Positions 48,466 through 60,308 of a DNA stretch of 64,000 nt are shown here, piece by piece (the stretch's first letter is position 1; every line of letters begins with the position of its first letter). This stretch comes from Paramecium sonneborni. Taxonomy: Eukaryota; Ciliophora; Oligohymenophorea; Peniculida; Parameciidae. Made by a program: the position numbers and the translations under genes. The notes beneath the pieces were generated by a model, which saw nothing but the letters and a program-made list of their open reading frames with translations, did not search any database and was not told where the DNA came from. The stretch spans positions 111,841 to 175,840 of the forward strand of contig CAJJDN010000137.1 of assembly GCA_905182985.1 (NCBI GenBank). Direction: 5' to 3'.

Positions 48466-48568
48466 CGTTGTTATAACAGATATTATAAATATTCTTAACA
48501 AATATATTTATAATTGAATAAGATATAAACATTTTATCAATATTTATTTAACAGATAAAATTAAAATT

Positions 48569-49492
48569 ATGAATAACTCAAGTAGAAAAGGAACAAATAA
48601 TCTTCCAGTTTAAACAGGAGACATTGAAGAATATGTGTATCATACTATATTTATATTCATTATAGTTAAATTTTATATGAACATTAGAAGAGTTGTGAAA
48701 AAGCTGGAAAATATTTAGAGGCAGATCAAGCCAAAAAAAGATTAACAGAGTTAAAAAAAGAATTAGATTAAAAAAATAAATATGAAGTTAAAGATAGACA
48801 CACTAATGAAAAATAAGAAATTGAAAAAGCTCATCTTGATGAATTTAATTAATTTAACGAATTTTGGGATTAAAAAATGGTTGAATTTGATTAAGAAGCT
48901 TAAAGAGTTAAAGAATAAGTGTTATAAAGACATGAAGAAGAATTAAAATAATTTACAGATGAATTAGAAAATTCCATTCCTGTAAAACCAAAAGATTCTG
49001 CTGAATTACTTAGTATGAGAAAAACTGAAGAATAATTAGCTAGATAAGAAAAGTATTTAATTTAATTTTATATTTAGTTATTAAGAGGCACATTTAACTC
49101 AATAAAGAATACTTGCAATGGAGAGAGATGAATATGAAAAATGGAATGCATCAAGAATGAGCAAAATTAAAAATCTTATTGCTTAACTTAAATTCAAGTA
49201 ATCCAATGAATTAGGTGCTCTTTAGTAAAGAATCTTATCTGGATAAGAAGAATAAAGAAAGATTAGATCTTAAGAATTGGAAAAGTACTTTTTTAATTTT
49301 AATTATTATAGACTACTATAAAAATATTAAAATGTTAGAAAAGAATTAACTAGTTAATAAAATTAGGAAATTACTAGACTTGATAAAACAATGAAGAATC
49401 AATCTATTATGTAATAATCTAGAATGAACTAATCTAAAATGGGCAATTCTTAAATGAAAAAAGGAGATGAAGAAAACTACTATATAAAATGA
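48569..49492 (+). CDS. Conserved coiled-coil protein
   Basis: 280 residues after three introns (48637-48665, 49053-49077, 49285-49311); spliced length is exactly 281 codons. After a short leader it is one long charged helix. Notable blocks are GKYLEADQAKKRLTELKKEL, FNEFWDQKMVEFDQEAQRV, LSMRKTEEQLARQENYQEAH and MERDEYEKWNASRMSKIKNL. The last two read like a conserved protist coiled-coil segment with alternating acidic and basic heptads. Such proteins in ciliates are often cytoskeletal or axonemal, which is only an inference. Its start is 104 bp from the divergent gene at 47656-48465. Confidence 0.75.
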
Positions 49493-49576
49493 TCAAATTT
49501 ATCAATATAATTATAACTTAAAAAACATAACTTATAATCTTCTTGAACTATCAATTTAAAATATTTATTTTATTTA

Positions 49577-50758
49577 ATGTATAAAAATTAGTTTTCTAAA
49601 GTTGAAGAAATAATAATAGAACTATTTTAATAAGTAGAAAACAGCTAGAACTAAAGAATAATCCGTTCTCTTTAAGAATCATAATAAAATATTTTTCAAT
49701 CTTTAAAAATTCTTAAAGAATATCAAGAAGAAGAGGAAATTTTCAATTTTTTAATAGAACGATTTAATAATTTGCTCAATTTAGCTAAAACTGATAATAA
49801 TTTATAAGAAACTCCAGAAAAAACATGGATGGTCTTTAAAAACAAAAGATTTATGATTTAAGATAGATTAATCTAATCTATTATATAATTGAGTTATATT
49901 ATGGAAGAGTAATGTAATACATTTTCAATAACATCATCTCAATAATTATAATAAGATATTATAGTATTGAAAACAAGTTAATTTATAACAATAGATTTCT
50001 ATTGTGATAATTAACATACTTGTATATCATATATTGCACCTAAAATTGTAGAAACATCTTTATTTTTATTAGAAATCGAATTATAATAGTTAATGTAAAG
50101 ATTTAAGAATTTAGAGTCAATTTTAAACAATGTTGGTAAAAATCAGCAGATTTTAAAATTGTGTTTCGATTAATCAAGTTAAACATTAAAATTTTGGAGT
50201 AACAATGATATTCTTAGTTATTAATTGATTAAAAAGTAACTTGTCTAAAAAGAAGATGATTTTATGTATAAAATCTATTTAGATGTGGGAATGGTAATCA
50301 AATTATCTCCAAATTTTAGTTTAATAATTTAAGATATAAATTTTTAAGATTATTTATAAGAAGATAATAATGATGAAATATATCCAATCTATTTATAAAA
50401 AGGAAATAATGGTTCTACTTTTAATCAAAGATACATAAAAATAAGTAATGTAAATGAAGATGTTACTGTTTCTATACCATTTAATAGTTCAATAAAATTA
50501 AGTACTTATTTACAAATTCCAGAAGAGTTTGAAATTTAATTATATCATATAGAAAAAGGATATTATTTTGAAATTGAAAATAAGAATAACAATTATCTTC
50601 CTCAATTATTATCATAAAGAACTTAAGAAAGATAATTATAATTAAAATCCAAAAATTAAATTTTTTGTTTAGGATTAATAATCTTAGAATATACTAATAT
50701 ATTTATGAAAATGGATATGGAAACAATCTGGAATAAAAATGGAATAATAGAAATCTGA
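49577..50758 (+). CDS. Uncharacterised 393-residue protein
   Basis: A single-exon frame of 394 codons including TGA. The N-terminal half is helical (VEEIIIELFQQVENSQNQRI; ILKEYQEEEEIFNFLIERF). The second half looks globular with strands (TIDFYCDNQHTCISYIAP; VIKLSPNFSLIIQDI; EEFEIQLYHIEKGYYFEIEN). No membrane segment, signal peptide or known motif is seen. It follows the coiled-coil gene by 84 bp on the same strand and converges with the BAH-PHD gene 36 bp away. Confidence 0.7.
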
Positions 50759-50793
50759 TGAATTATTAATAATATTAAAAAATAAAAAATGAC

Positions 50794-51509
50794 TCATTAA
50801 CATCCTGGACATTTATAATGTTCAATTTATTCTGCTTCTTCTGGTTTAATATTAACACAATCTAAATGAAACCATTCTCCACATGTTTCACATTGAATCA
50901 TTTATATATCTGGATTTTAAGGCATTCTACAAACACATGATTTCGTCCATTCACCAACTGTAGGCATAGGTTCCATTGTTTTAAGATTTATTGCTGCTCT
51001 ACTAAAGAATTTAGTTTCTTCTTCATATTCTAATTATGTGTATTAATCAAATGTCATAACTTCTATAGGACATTATAATTTATTTGCTGCCAAATATTCC
51101 ACATGAGTAGAAAAGAATAATTCTTTTATTGAAATACATTTCATAAGGTTTTTATCTAAATTTAGATCTTACTTTGTGTAATACCTACAAATAATATTAA
51201 TTTCTATATACCATTAAACTTGAATAACAGGCACATGCTAATTATTCTTATCTTTTATACAATAAATTTTTATTAACTTTCCAGAATATACATCATTATT
51301 ATTAGCACAAACAGCTACATCTTAATTCAATCGGAAGATTTAATTCTTTATTTTTATAGAGTTATATTGTTTTAGTCTAAAATTAAAAGTACATTAGTTT
51401 ACCTACTTGAATCTTTTCTAGAAATCAACTACATAAGTGCAGCATATTTTTGATCCTTAATTAATTCATCTATCCTTTTTTAAGATAACGCAGAATCGTC
51501 TTCCTTCAT
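50794..51509 (-). CDS. BAH-PHD chromatin reader protein
   Basis: 229 residues with one 26-nt intron (51377-51402); spliced length is exactly 230 codons. A BAH domain spans about residues 55-150: DVYSGKLIKIYCIKD, VPVIQVQWYIE, KELFFSTHVEYLAANKLQ, CPIEVMTFDQY. A PHD finger ends the protein: CVCRMPQ....MIQCETCGEW, FHLDCVNI, HYKCPGCQ, with the C4HC3 pattern complete. This compact BAH-PHD order resembles plant EBS/SHL-type histone readers, where PHD binds methylated H3 Lys4 and BAH methylated H3 Lys27. Binding specificity here is inference. It is probably nuclear and involved in gene silencing or activation. Confidence 0.88.
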
Positions 51510-51897
51510 AATATAATATTTTTATTTCTAACTTGTAAGTTCTTTCTATCAAAACAAAGTCCTGAATTTATTTTGACTGTATTTATTATTAGAAAAAATG
51601 TATGCAATTTATTTTATCTCATAAGAATAATATTTAGTTTTTGTAATTAATAAATTATTAATGATTAATTAAATCATACCTAAATGGTAGCTTTTCTTAT
51701 TAATATTTTTAATAGACTATTTCATAATTTATAATTTTTCTGCATTTAGAATAAATTAAATTTTTTTTATTATTTAATTCTTTACCTATAGAAAAATCAC
51801 TTCAAACATTTTAAACCATAAGAGATCAATTATTACTATTATCATTTCCACTATTCATGATTGAATCTTATATTAATTAAATATCAGTAGCTATTAG
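51510..51897. other. Intergenic, nothing recognised
   Basis: About 390 bp of A/T-rich sequence upstream of the BAH-PHD gene, with no open frame of interest. Confidence 0.55.
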
Positions 51898-52065
51898 TCA
51901 TACTTTTTTTTGTTTTTGAAATAATTACTTCTAAAGAATATCCACTGTCAACTCAAAAATATCATCTATTAAATTCATATTAAATTTTTTTAAAAATATC
52001 ATCCTTTGAAACATATATTTTATTAAATAAGAATAATAGTTCTTTTTTAAAGGATTAGTTTTCAT
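51898..52065 (-). CDS. Small ORF or first exon, divergent from the ZSWIM2-like gene
   Basis: A 55-codon minus frame (MKTNPLKKNYYSYLIKYMFQ ... NLIDDIFELTVDILQKQLF) ends at GTA-TGA. The GTA could equally be a 5' splice site, in which case this is the first exon of a longer gene whose other exons I could not place. Its start is 80 bp from the oppositely oriented ubiquitin-ligase gene. Confidence 0.3.
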
Positions 52066-53159
52066 AAATATAAAAGAATAATAAATATAAATCAGTTATC
52101 TAAATAAAAATAATTGAATTTGATTAAATATATATTTAAAATAAAATGAAAAGTCAAACAAAAGCGAAAACATCTAAAAAGTAAATAATTAAAAGATTTA
52201 TAGTGCTCCTCAGATAATTTTAGATTTAATAGAGTAAGCTAAGTAAACGAGATTATATTTGTTAAAGAGAATAGGACCAACTAGTTTAAAGTATTGTGAT
52301 GAAGATGGAAATAAATTTAAAGTAGAACTGTCAACAAATATGATTTGTTCGTGTAATTAAAATAACTCACATTGCATCCACACAATTCATGCATTACTAA
52401 AAGTGTTTTAAGTAGATGAAAAATGTCCAATTCTTTGGTAACAATAATATTCTCAATATGATATTACAAATATTTTAAATGGACAATATAAAACATAATC
52501 ATAATAAACTAAAACAAGACAATAAATAAGTGTAATAAGATAATAATAGTAGTAATAAGTATAGTAAAATAATAATACATCTGAAGATTAATAATAAAAT
52601 CGATAATAAATAACAGAGGATGATATGTGTCCAATTTGTTAAGAGAGTTTAGTTTGTAATGAAGCATTAGTACATTGTAAAAAATAATGCGGAAATAATT
52701 TTCATGCTAAGTGTATGAAAGTGTGGGTGATGTAGAAATAAACTGCTGGTAAAAAGATTAATTGTCCAATGTGTAGAGTTGATTGGGGTGATACTGCATT
52801 AGTTGAAATAAGATAAGAGGAGAAAATATTTGAAAATCTACATAAAACTCACAATAAAATATGTAGTTATTGTAAAATTACACCTATAATTGGTACAATA
52901 TATACATGTATATCATGTTCAAATTATCATTTATGTGATAAATGTCATAATAAAAAGACTCATTAATAACATATCTTTATGTTTAAGCATTCAAGATTAG
53001 AAAAATATTAATTTGAGGTAAATGTTACAATAGATTCATTAATGTATTTATTTCCTGAAAATTTAAATGCTGGTAATCATGAAACAGGAGGTTTGATGTT
53101 AGTTGGTACTGGATTCTAGAAATAAAGTAAATGTTCCTTTTGTTATAAGTAAAAATAAC
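51925..53159. repeat. Contig-end overlap, copy 1 of 1235 bp (repeated at 53161-54395)
   Basis: The 1235 bases before the N at 53160 recur right after it (offset 1236). They include the first two-thirds of the ZSWIM2-like gene (52146-53159, cut by the N). Best read as an unmerged contig overlap. Confidence 0.9.
52146..53159 (+). pseudogene. Truncated duplicate of the ZSWIM2-like gene (assembly artefact)
   Basis: It appears identical to 53382-54395, including the 23-nt intron (52181-52203), and is cut off by the scaffold N in the middle of the second RING finger. Not an independent gene unless the join is shown to be real. Confidence 0.85.
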
Positions 53160-53160
53160 N
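53160..53160. other. Single-N scaffold join
   Basis: N between two identical 1235-bp blocks. Confidence 0.9.
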
Positions 53161-54395
53161 TTACTTCTAAAGAATATCCACTGTCAACTCAAAAATATCA
53201 TCTATTAAATTCATATTAAATTTTTTTAAAAATATCATCCTTTGAAACATATATTTTATTAAATAAGAATAATAGTTCTTTTTTAAAGGATTAGTTTTCA
53301 TAAATATAAAAGAATAATAAATATAAATCAGTTATCTAAATAAAAATAATTGAATTTGATTAAATATATATTTAAAATAAAATGAAAAGTCAAACAAAAG
53401 CGAAAACATCTAAAAAGTAAATAATTAAAAGATTTATAGTGCTCCTCAGATAATTTTAGATTTAATAGAGTAAGCTAAGTAAACGAGATTATATTTGTTA
53501 AAGAGAATAGGACCAACTAGTTTAAAGTATTGTGATGAAGATGGAAATAAATTTAAAGTAGAACTGTCAACAAATATGATTTGTTCGTGTAATTAAAATA
53601 ACTCACATTGCATCCACACAATTCATGCATTACTAAAAGTGTTTTAAGTAGATGAAAAATGTCCAATTCTTTGGTAACAATAATATTCTCAATATGATAT
53701 TACAAATATTTTAAATGGACAATATAAAACATAATCATAATAAACTAAAACAAGACAATAAATAAGTGTAATAAGATAATAATAGTAGTAATAAGTATAG
53801 TAAAATAATAATACATCTGAAGATTAATAATAAAATCGATAATAAATAACAGAGGATGATATGTGTCCAATTTGTTAAGAGAGTTTAGTTTGTAATGAAG
53901 CATTAGTACATTGTAAAAAATAATGCGGAAATAATTTTCATGCTAAGTGTATGAAAGTGTGGGTGATGTAGAAATAAACTGCTGGTAAAAAGATTAATTG
54001 TCCAATGTGTAGAGTTGATTGGGGTGATACTGCATTAGTTGAAATAAGATAAGAGGAGAAAATATTTGAAAATCTACATAAAACTCACAATAAAATATGT
54101 AGTTATTGTAAAATTACACCTATAATTGGTACAATATATACATGTATATCATGTTCAAATTATCATTTATGTGATAAATGTCATAATAAAAAGACTCATT
54201 AATAACATATCTTTATGTTTAAGCATTCAAGATTAGAAAAATATTAATTTGAGGTAAATGTTACAATAGATTCATTAATGTATTTATTTCCTGAAAATTT
54301 AAATGCTGGTAATCATGAAACAGGAGGTTTGATGTTAGTTGGTACTGGATTCTAGAAATAAAGTAAATGTTCCTTTTGTTATAAGTAAAAATAAC
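53161..54395. repeat. Contig-end overlap, copy 2 of 1235 bp
   Basis: Repeat of 51925-53159. This copy continues into the intact 3' part of the ZSWIM2-like gene. Confidence 0.9.
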
Positions 54396-54808
54396 TTAGA
54401 TTATTATCATGTGGTCATATTGCCGATGAAATATGTATTAATAAAATGAAAGAACATTATTATTTATGTCCTATTGATAATTAACCTTAATATATTGGAT
54501 TGTATAATAATCTCACTTAGGAAGAAAAGAATTTCCATATGACTGAAACTAAAAAATGGATTATTTAAAAAGAAGATGAATAAAATATTTAAAATCATAA
54601 ATTACCTCCTATTGGAAAACATTTCCCAGCTCGACCTAAATAATTAAGTTAAAAACATTTTGAAAATACTGATAGCAAATCAATGAAAATCTAACACTTA
54701 AAATAATAATAGTAACCAATAAAAAGATAATTATCAGCTAATAGAAAATAATTAGATAATCCTTTATATATTAAATCTGTTAGATCTTAAATGGAGAATA
54801 TTATATGA
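53382..54808 (+). CDS. ZSWIM2-like E3 ubiquitin ligase (SWIM, RING, ZZ, RING)
   Basis: 467 residues with one intron (53417-53439); spliced length is exactly 468 codons. Domains in order: a SWIM zinc finger CSCNQNNSHCIHTIHALL (residues about 55-75); a Gln-rich linker; RING 1 CPICQES...C.NNFHAKCMKVW...NCPMC (about 155-205); a ZZ finger CSYCK...YTCISCSNYHLCDKCH (about 235-265); and RING 2 CSFC...LLSCGHIADEIC...YLCPID (about 345-385). The tail is Gln/Lys-rich. This exact order is that of ZSWIM2 (MEX), an E3 ligase known from animal germ cells. Substrate ubiquitination is the expected activity, and all zinc ligands appear present. This copy spans both overlapping contig ends. Confidence 0.92.
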
Positions 54809-55378
54809 TTTTATTAATAGTCTTTTATACTTCATTTCTAATTAAATTATAATCATCTTATCTGCATTTCCTCACATCAAAAAATAAAATAATAGGATAA
54901 TATTTTCAATATATAAATATGACGCATTATTAGATTTTAAATTTTTTTGAATATATAAATAAAAGTTATTAATAGTTAAATTATTTATTTCTTATTACGG
55001 GAACAGCAACTATTATATATATATAGAGAAAAGCTACTTCATAGAAATTAAGAGTCTTTTGCTTTAAATAAAAAGAGTCTTGGATTTAAGAAGGCAAAAG
55101 GAAATTTATAAATATTATATAGGCTTTTACCAAGAATCTATGATAATTTAGATTATTAGTGTTTTTTGAAAAAAGCTGTCTAATTTTTTTTTTTGGCTGC
55201 TTTACTCAAATAAAAGAAAGCCCAAATGATTATTATAAATTTCTTAAAAGCTAAACCATATAAATATTCATCCATAAAAAAATATATTTAAAAAATATAT
55301 TTGAGAGTAATTTTTAGTATAAACATAGAAAAATCTAAAATTAATATTAATAGTAATCTTATAATTAGGATTTCAATA
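54545..55378. repeat. Contig-end overlap, copy 1 of 834 bp (repeated at 55767-56600)
   Basis: The 834 bases left of the N gap recur right of it (offset 1222). They hold the last 88 codons of the ZSWIM2-like gene and its 3' flank. With the gap closed by overlap, the true distance to the next gene is shorter by 1222 bp. Confidence 0.88.
54809..55378. other. Intergenic 3' of the ZSWIM2-like gene
   Basis: A/T-rich spacer. A minus frame near 55075-55220 reads ILGKSLYNIYKFPFAFLNPR and may be part of a small gene, but start and exons could not be set. The same text recurs at about 56300-56440 through the overlap. Confidence 0.3.
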
Positions 55379-55766
55379 NNNNNNNNNNNNNNNNNNNNNN
55401 NNNNNNNNNNNNNNNNNNNNNNNNNNNNNNNNNNNNNNNNNNNNNNNNNNNNNNNNNNNNNNNNNNNNNNNNNNNNNNNNNNNNNNNNNNNNNNNNNNNN
55501 NNNNNNNNNNNNNNNNNNNNNNNNNNNNNNNNNNNNNNNNNNNNNNNNNNNNNNNNNNNNNNNNNNNNNNNNNNNNNNNNNNNNNNNNNNNNNNNNNNNN
55601 NNNNNNNNNNNNNNNNNNNNNNNNNNNNNNNNNNNNNNNNNNNNNNNNNNNNNNNNNNNNNNNNNNNNNNNNNNNNNNNNNNNNNNNNNNNNNNNNNNNN
55701 NNNNNNNNNNNNNNNNNNNNNNNNNNNNNNNNNNNNNNNNNNNNNNNNNNNNNNNNNNNNNNNNNN
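55379..55766. other. 388-N assembly gap
   Basis: A run of Ns flanked by identical 834-bp sequences. The gap size is therefore probably spurious, since the flanks overlap rather than being separated. Confidence 0.95.
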
Positions 55767-56600
55767 GAAACTAAAAAATGGATTATTTAAAAAGAAGATG
55801 AATAAAATATTTAAAATCATAAATTACCTCCTATTGGAAAACATTTCCCAGCTCGACCTAAATAATTAAGTTAAAAACATTTTGAAAATACTGATAGCAA
55901 ATCAATGAAAATCTAACACTTAAAATAATAATAGTAACCAATAAAAAGATAATTATCAGCTAATAGAAAATAATTAGATAATCCTTTATATATTAAATCT
56001 GTTAGATCTTAAATGGAGAATATTATATGATTTTATTAATAGTCTTTTATACTTCATTTCTAATTAAATTATAATCATCTTATCTGCATTTCCTCACATC
56101 AAAAAATAAAATAATAGGATAATATTTTCAATATATAAATATGACGCATTATTAGATTTTAAATTTTTTTGAATATATAAATAAAAGTTATTAATAGTTA
56201 AATTATTTATTTCTTATTACGGGAACAGCAACTATTATATATATATAGAGAAAAGCTACTTCATAGAAATTAAGAGTCTTTTGCTTTAAATAAAAAGAGT
56301 CTTGGATTTAAGAAGGCAAAAGGAAATTTATAAATATTATATAGGCTTTTACCAAGAATCTATGATAATTTAGATTATTAGTGTTTTTTGAAAAAAGCTG
56401 TCTAATTTTTTTTTTTGGCTGCTTTACTCAAATAAAAGAAAGCCCAAATGATTATTATAAATTTCTTAAAAGCTAAACCATATAAATATTCATCCATAAA
56501 AAAATATATTTAAAAAATATATTTGAGAGTAATTTTTAGTATAAACATAGAAAAATCTAAAATTAATATTAATAGTAATCTTATAATTAGGATTTCAATA
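55767..56600. repeat. Contig-end overlap, copy 2 of 834 bp (includes ZSWIM2-like 3' fragment)
   Basis: Repeat of 54545-55378. Its first 264 bases (to TGA at about 56030) repeat the C-terminus of the ubiquitin ligase without a start or zinc fingers. Confidence 0.88.
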
Positions 56601-56759
56601 TCTTGGTTTTCTGTTGGAAGCCATAGTCTTTCTCTCTTATCGCATACAAGCATCTTAATACAATCTTTGATGAGGATTTTACTTTGTGTTGGTATTATTT
56701 TTGGTCTTAATTACTTCTATTGATATTATTAACTTATACTATTTTTATTTGTAGATTCT

Positions 56760-57784
56760 GTAAAAATTGATTTACTAATTGATGATTTTGAATGTTGTTC
56801 TCTTATTTTAGGAATATTTGAAAAATATTATACAGGACTTTTTTACGGAGGTTGATTTTCTTGTTCTTCATAATAAATTTTATTTTTATTAACAAGGCTC
56901 ATCTAACTAAAAGAAATGTAGATGTAAATGATTACATGAATTTTAAAAAAGAATCATCATCTTCATTTTTTGGTTAAGGTATAACACTTAAGGAAATAGT
57001 TTAGTTATTTATTGATAAATTATTCAATTTTTAACTAGAGAATGACTTAGAAACAGATTATTATTATTAAAATTGATTGGTTTCTGTGCTTCTTTTATCT
57101 AATTCTTATATAACTTTATTGAGGATTTGTTCAGTCATTTAATCAAAATTAATTTCACTTTCAAACTTTTATGGGGATCTATATATTAAAGGTAATGGTT
57201 ATGAAATATTTTAAGTTCCCAAGTCAGACTATTAAGATTAAGTTGATTAATAATTTTAATGAAGATATTGAAAGTTAACTCTGGCTGATGGAAAATCATC
57301 AGAAGGTTTTACTTTATTATCATCACATTATATTTACACTTCTCTAGTAGTCAAGTATGATTAAGAATACATTGAGTTTTATCTTTATGAAATTTATATT
57401 GAATTTCTTTTAAATGATGTATCTGATTAATACTCTGTTAGATCCGTTTAAGTATCAACTGATTATCTATTTAGCTTCAATTGCGTTATTTATTTAATTG
57501 GAATAGTTTTTTTAATTGATTGCTAGTATGCATTTTGTTTAGAAAGTTAAGCTTATTAGTTTCTAAAATTGATTATGAAATCTCGAATTTATGGAGACAC
57601 TTCATCTCTAACACTTTTAGATTCTTATTTTTCTTAAGAATACATATATTCGTTAATTATAATTATTTATAATTGTTATATTCAATAAATATTTTCATTG
57701 ATGATAAAATTATTTTATGTAGCCATCTAATAAAAATATTTTAGTTTTAAGAAAATTAAAATAAAACAAATTTGTTTATAGTGA
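56760..57784 (+). CDS. Unresolved multi-exon gene, product unknown
   Basis: Protein-like plus-strand text is found in pieces: KIDLLIDDFECCSLILGIFE (from about 56760), NVDVNDYMNFKKESSSSFFG, ITLKEIVQLFIDKLFNFQLE, and a long last exon from about 57274 to TGA 57782 starting LTLADGKSSEGFTLLSSHYI. The last exon contains KYDQEYIEFYLYEIYIEFLL and MKSRIYGDTSSLTLLDSYFS. Some segment boundaries need introns that I could not fix without breaking the frame, so the model is incomplete. No domain is recognised. A plus frame with hydrophobic text (ILLCVGIIFGL, 56670-56710) lies just upstream and may belong to it. Confidence 0.4.
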
Positions 57785-58005
57785 TTATATAAATTAATAA
57801 TATTGGAAGGTTATTTACATTAATAAAATTTTTGTAAATGAAATTTATATTATAAATTTATGAAATTTAATGAGTAGAATAAATATATTTTTGACTTATT
57901 TTTTAGTAAAATAACTTAATTGAAAATGAAACTCTTTTTGATGCTATTATATAAAAATATTTTGGGGAGATATAATACTTCTAAATTGAATTAAGAAATT
58001 ATTAT

Positions 58006-58545
58006 TCATAAATAATCTGATGCATTATATGATTTTTTATTTATCGAAGATAACGATTTTATAATTTCTGTTACATTATGATTTATGGAATGCTATTTGA
58101 CTTCTTCATCAGTATCACAATCATCATCTTATGTCTGAATTTAAAATAAATTGTACCCTTTTTTTTAGTTTGCCTAATATTTCTTTTGGAAATGATAAAT
58201 ATTTTTCATTATAACAAGGATAAGAGACGTAAGATTCAGATTTTGGATTAAAAAATTTAGCATCTGGTAATCTTCCAAGAATTTTTTAATATTAAATGCT
58301 AATTGAATGCTTCATCTAAATTTTTTGTTATTATCGTATATTATCATAATTAGTTAGGTCAGCTAATTTTCGAATACCATCAGATCTAATATATTTTGTA
58401 GAAAGTGAGGAACTAAAAAAATGAGCGCAAAATTTTACTTATTCTCTTTAGTTTACATTAGATAAATTAAATATAAAAAGTGTGATTAATAATTTTAATT
58501 TATGAAATACAATAAGAAAATAATTGAAAATAAAGATAACTTATA
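58006..58545 (-). CDS. Uncharacterised gene, exon structure uncertain
   Basis: The minus strand reads STKYIRSDGIRKLADLTNYD, HSISIQYQKILGRLPDAKFF, NPKSESYVSYPCYNEKYLSF and PKEILGKLKKKG. A further block, DDDCDTDEEVKQHSINHNVT, ends at TGA (58006-58008). An intron of about 48 nt near 58410-58460 seems to separate a short 5' exon (KLKLLITLFIFNLSN). The junction to the last block is unresolved. The text looks genuinely coding but belongs to no family I recognise. It is divergent from the aspartyl protease. Confidence 0.45.
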
Positions 58546-58581
58546 TCTAAACAATTAAAAAGTTTAAGTAGTAAAAGAAAT

Positions 58582-59896
58582 GTGAAGTGGAAAATATATT
58601 TAATTAATTTATATAAAATGATAATATTAATTATAGCAATAGTGTCTTGTTTGGATGTCAATTTGACAAATCTTCAATTAAATTATTATAGTTTGCCTAT
58701 ATCAGCTAATAATATAACATATAATCTATTAGTAGACACTGGTAATGAAGAAATGTGGATATTCGGAAAGAATACAAATAGAAAAGTATATTATGAATGT
58801 TAGAATTGTACACCAATATAGAATAAATCAATCGATAATATGTAAGGTAAAATAAATGGAATTTAATATTACCAAACATTTGCTTTAATGAATCAATCTT
58901 TGGTATTACCAATAATTGATGCCTATAATGTTGAATATTTTTATTCGATGATTGCTGATGGTGTTATTGGATTTAACAAAAAACAATTATAAAAAGAAGA
59001 TAATTTATTGAAGAAACTTTATTTTTCAAATGCAATTGATACAATGTAATTTGGACTTTTACTAAATGAATAAAATTGTTAATCAACATCTATTTTAAGT
59101 TTTGGAAAACCTAAAAAAAATTACTATATCAATGAATTATAATATGTAAAAGTTATTGAATCAGAATCATGGACTGTGAAAGGCTTATCTGTAGAAATTA
59201 TTGGGAAAAATAAAAAATAAGAATTGGAATCATAAAACTAAATGATTGTATTTGATAGTGGGATATCCAAATTCTTGATTTAGAAGAATAAATTTAATAA
59301 ACTTATTGACATTTTCAATGAAAATTACAATCTAAATTGCTAAAAAGAAATTTAGAATTAAATAAATCAGATTGTTTGTTCTTATGATGATTAATCATTT
59401 CCTGAAATAAATATTAATATTGATACTAATCTTAGTTTAACACTATTACCTTAAGATTATATTGATTATTGTAATTACAATTACTTTTTATAGTATAAGT
59501 GTTACTTAAATTTCCAATAGATTGATAAAACAGATGTATTAGTATTGGGTACTGTATTTTTCTAAAAATATTATACTCATTTTGATGTTTCTACATTCTA
59601 AATTGGTATTGCAAAATCCATTTATTATTGTAAGATATAAAATAATTTTAGAAAGGGATAAGAAGAATTTGAGTGAAATTGGAAATTCTTATAATAACAG
59701 CATGTTATACTTTTCAGTAATTTTAGTATTAATTTTACTAATAGCAATTTATATACTACTTAAAATGCTATTAAAGTAATCCATTCCTTTATATCTATCT
59801 GTCTTAGAAAAATCCTCATCAAGATCATAAGAATAAGAAATGGAAGCGATAACATTAAAAACTTAATAAAATAGTTAACCTCCTTTGACAACATGA
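58582..59896 (+). CDS. Membrane-anchored pepsin-like aspartyl protease
   Basis: 430 residues after one 22-nt intron (59630-59651); spliced length is exactly 431 codons. An N-terminal hydrophobic signal (MIILIIAIVSCLDVN) leads to a family A1 protease body. The first active-site Asp is in LLVDTGNEEMWIFG, the second in MIVFDSGISKFL. IADGVIGF and VLGTVFFQKYYTHFD match the usual family landmarks; the second DTG is DSG, also common. After the enzyme comes a spacer and a single C-terminal membrane helix (YFSVILVLILLIAIYILLKM) with a Ser/Gln-rich cytosolic tail. Location in lysosome/food vacuole or plasma membrane is inferred. The usual Y75-flap region is hard to place, so specificity is open. Confidence 0.9.
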
Positions 59897-60308
59897 AACA
59901 TAATTTTATTTTTTGGTTTGAATGTAGACTATATGTCAATATGTATAAATATTTTTATATAGAAATTATACTTTTGAACAAAAAATATAAATATATAATA
60001 AAATAATTAATTACAGAAATTTATTTCTAATTTTATTATTTTTTTATTTATAATTCTTCTAATTTTTTCTTTTTAAAGTAATCTAAATAAAATTGTGTAT
60101 GAGTATTTGATATTATTTTATTAAACTATCTTAGTAATGTTTGAATCTAAATATAGCACTAGATATATAAAAGATATTAATTATATTATGATAATAATGT
60201 AAAAACAAAAAAATTGGTTATACCAACTAAAAAGCATTCATATTATATTAATACATAAGAATTAAATTTTGTTTAAATTATTATATATTAAAAATGATAT
60301 AATTAAAA
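59897..60308. other. Intergenic, nothing recognised
   Basis: About 410 bp of A/T-rich DNA between the protease and kinase genes; presumably the kinase promoter. Confidence 0.6.

Noticed and set aside
51220..51260. Second intron in the BAH domain gene
   Set aside because: The frame is continuous through the candidate and matches the BAH pattern (QVQWY to KELFF) without splicing.
55301..55820. Long ORFs composed mostly of X on both strands
   Set aside because: They are produced by reading through the 388-N gap.
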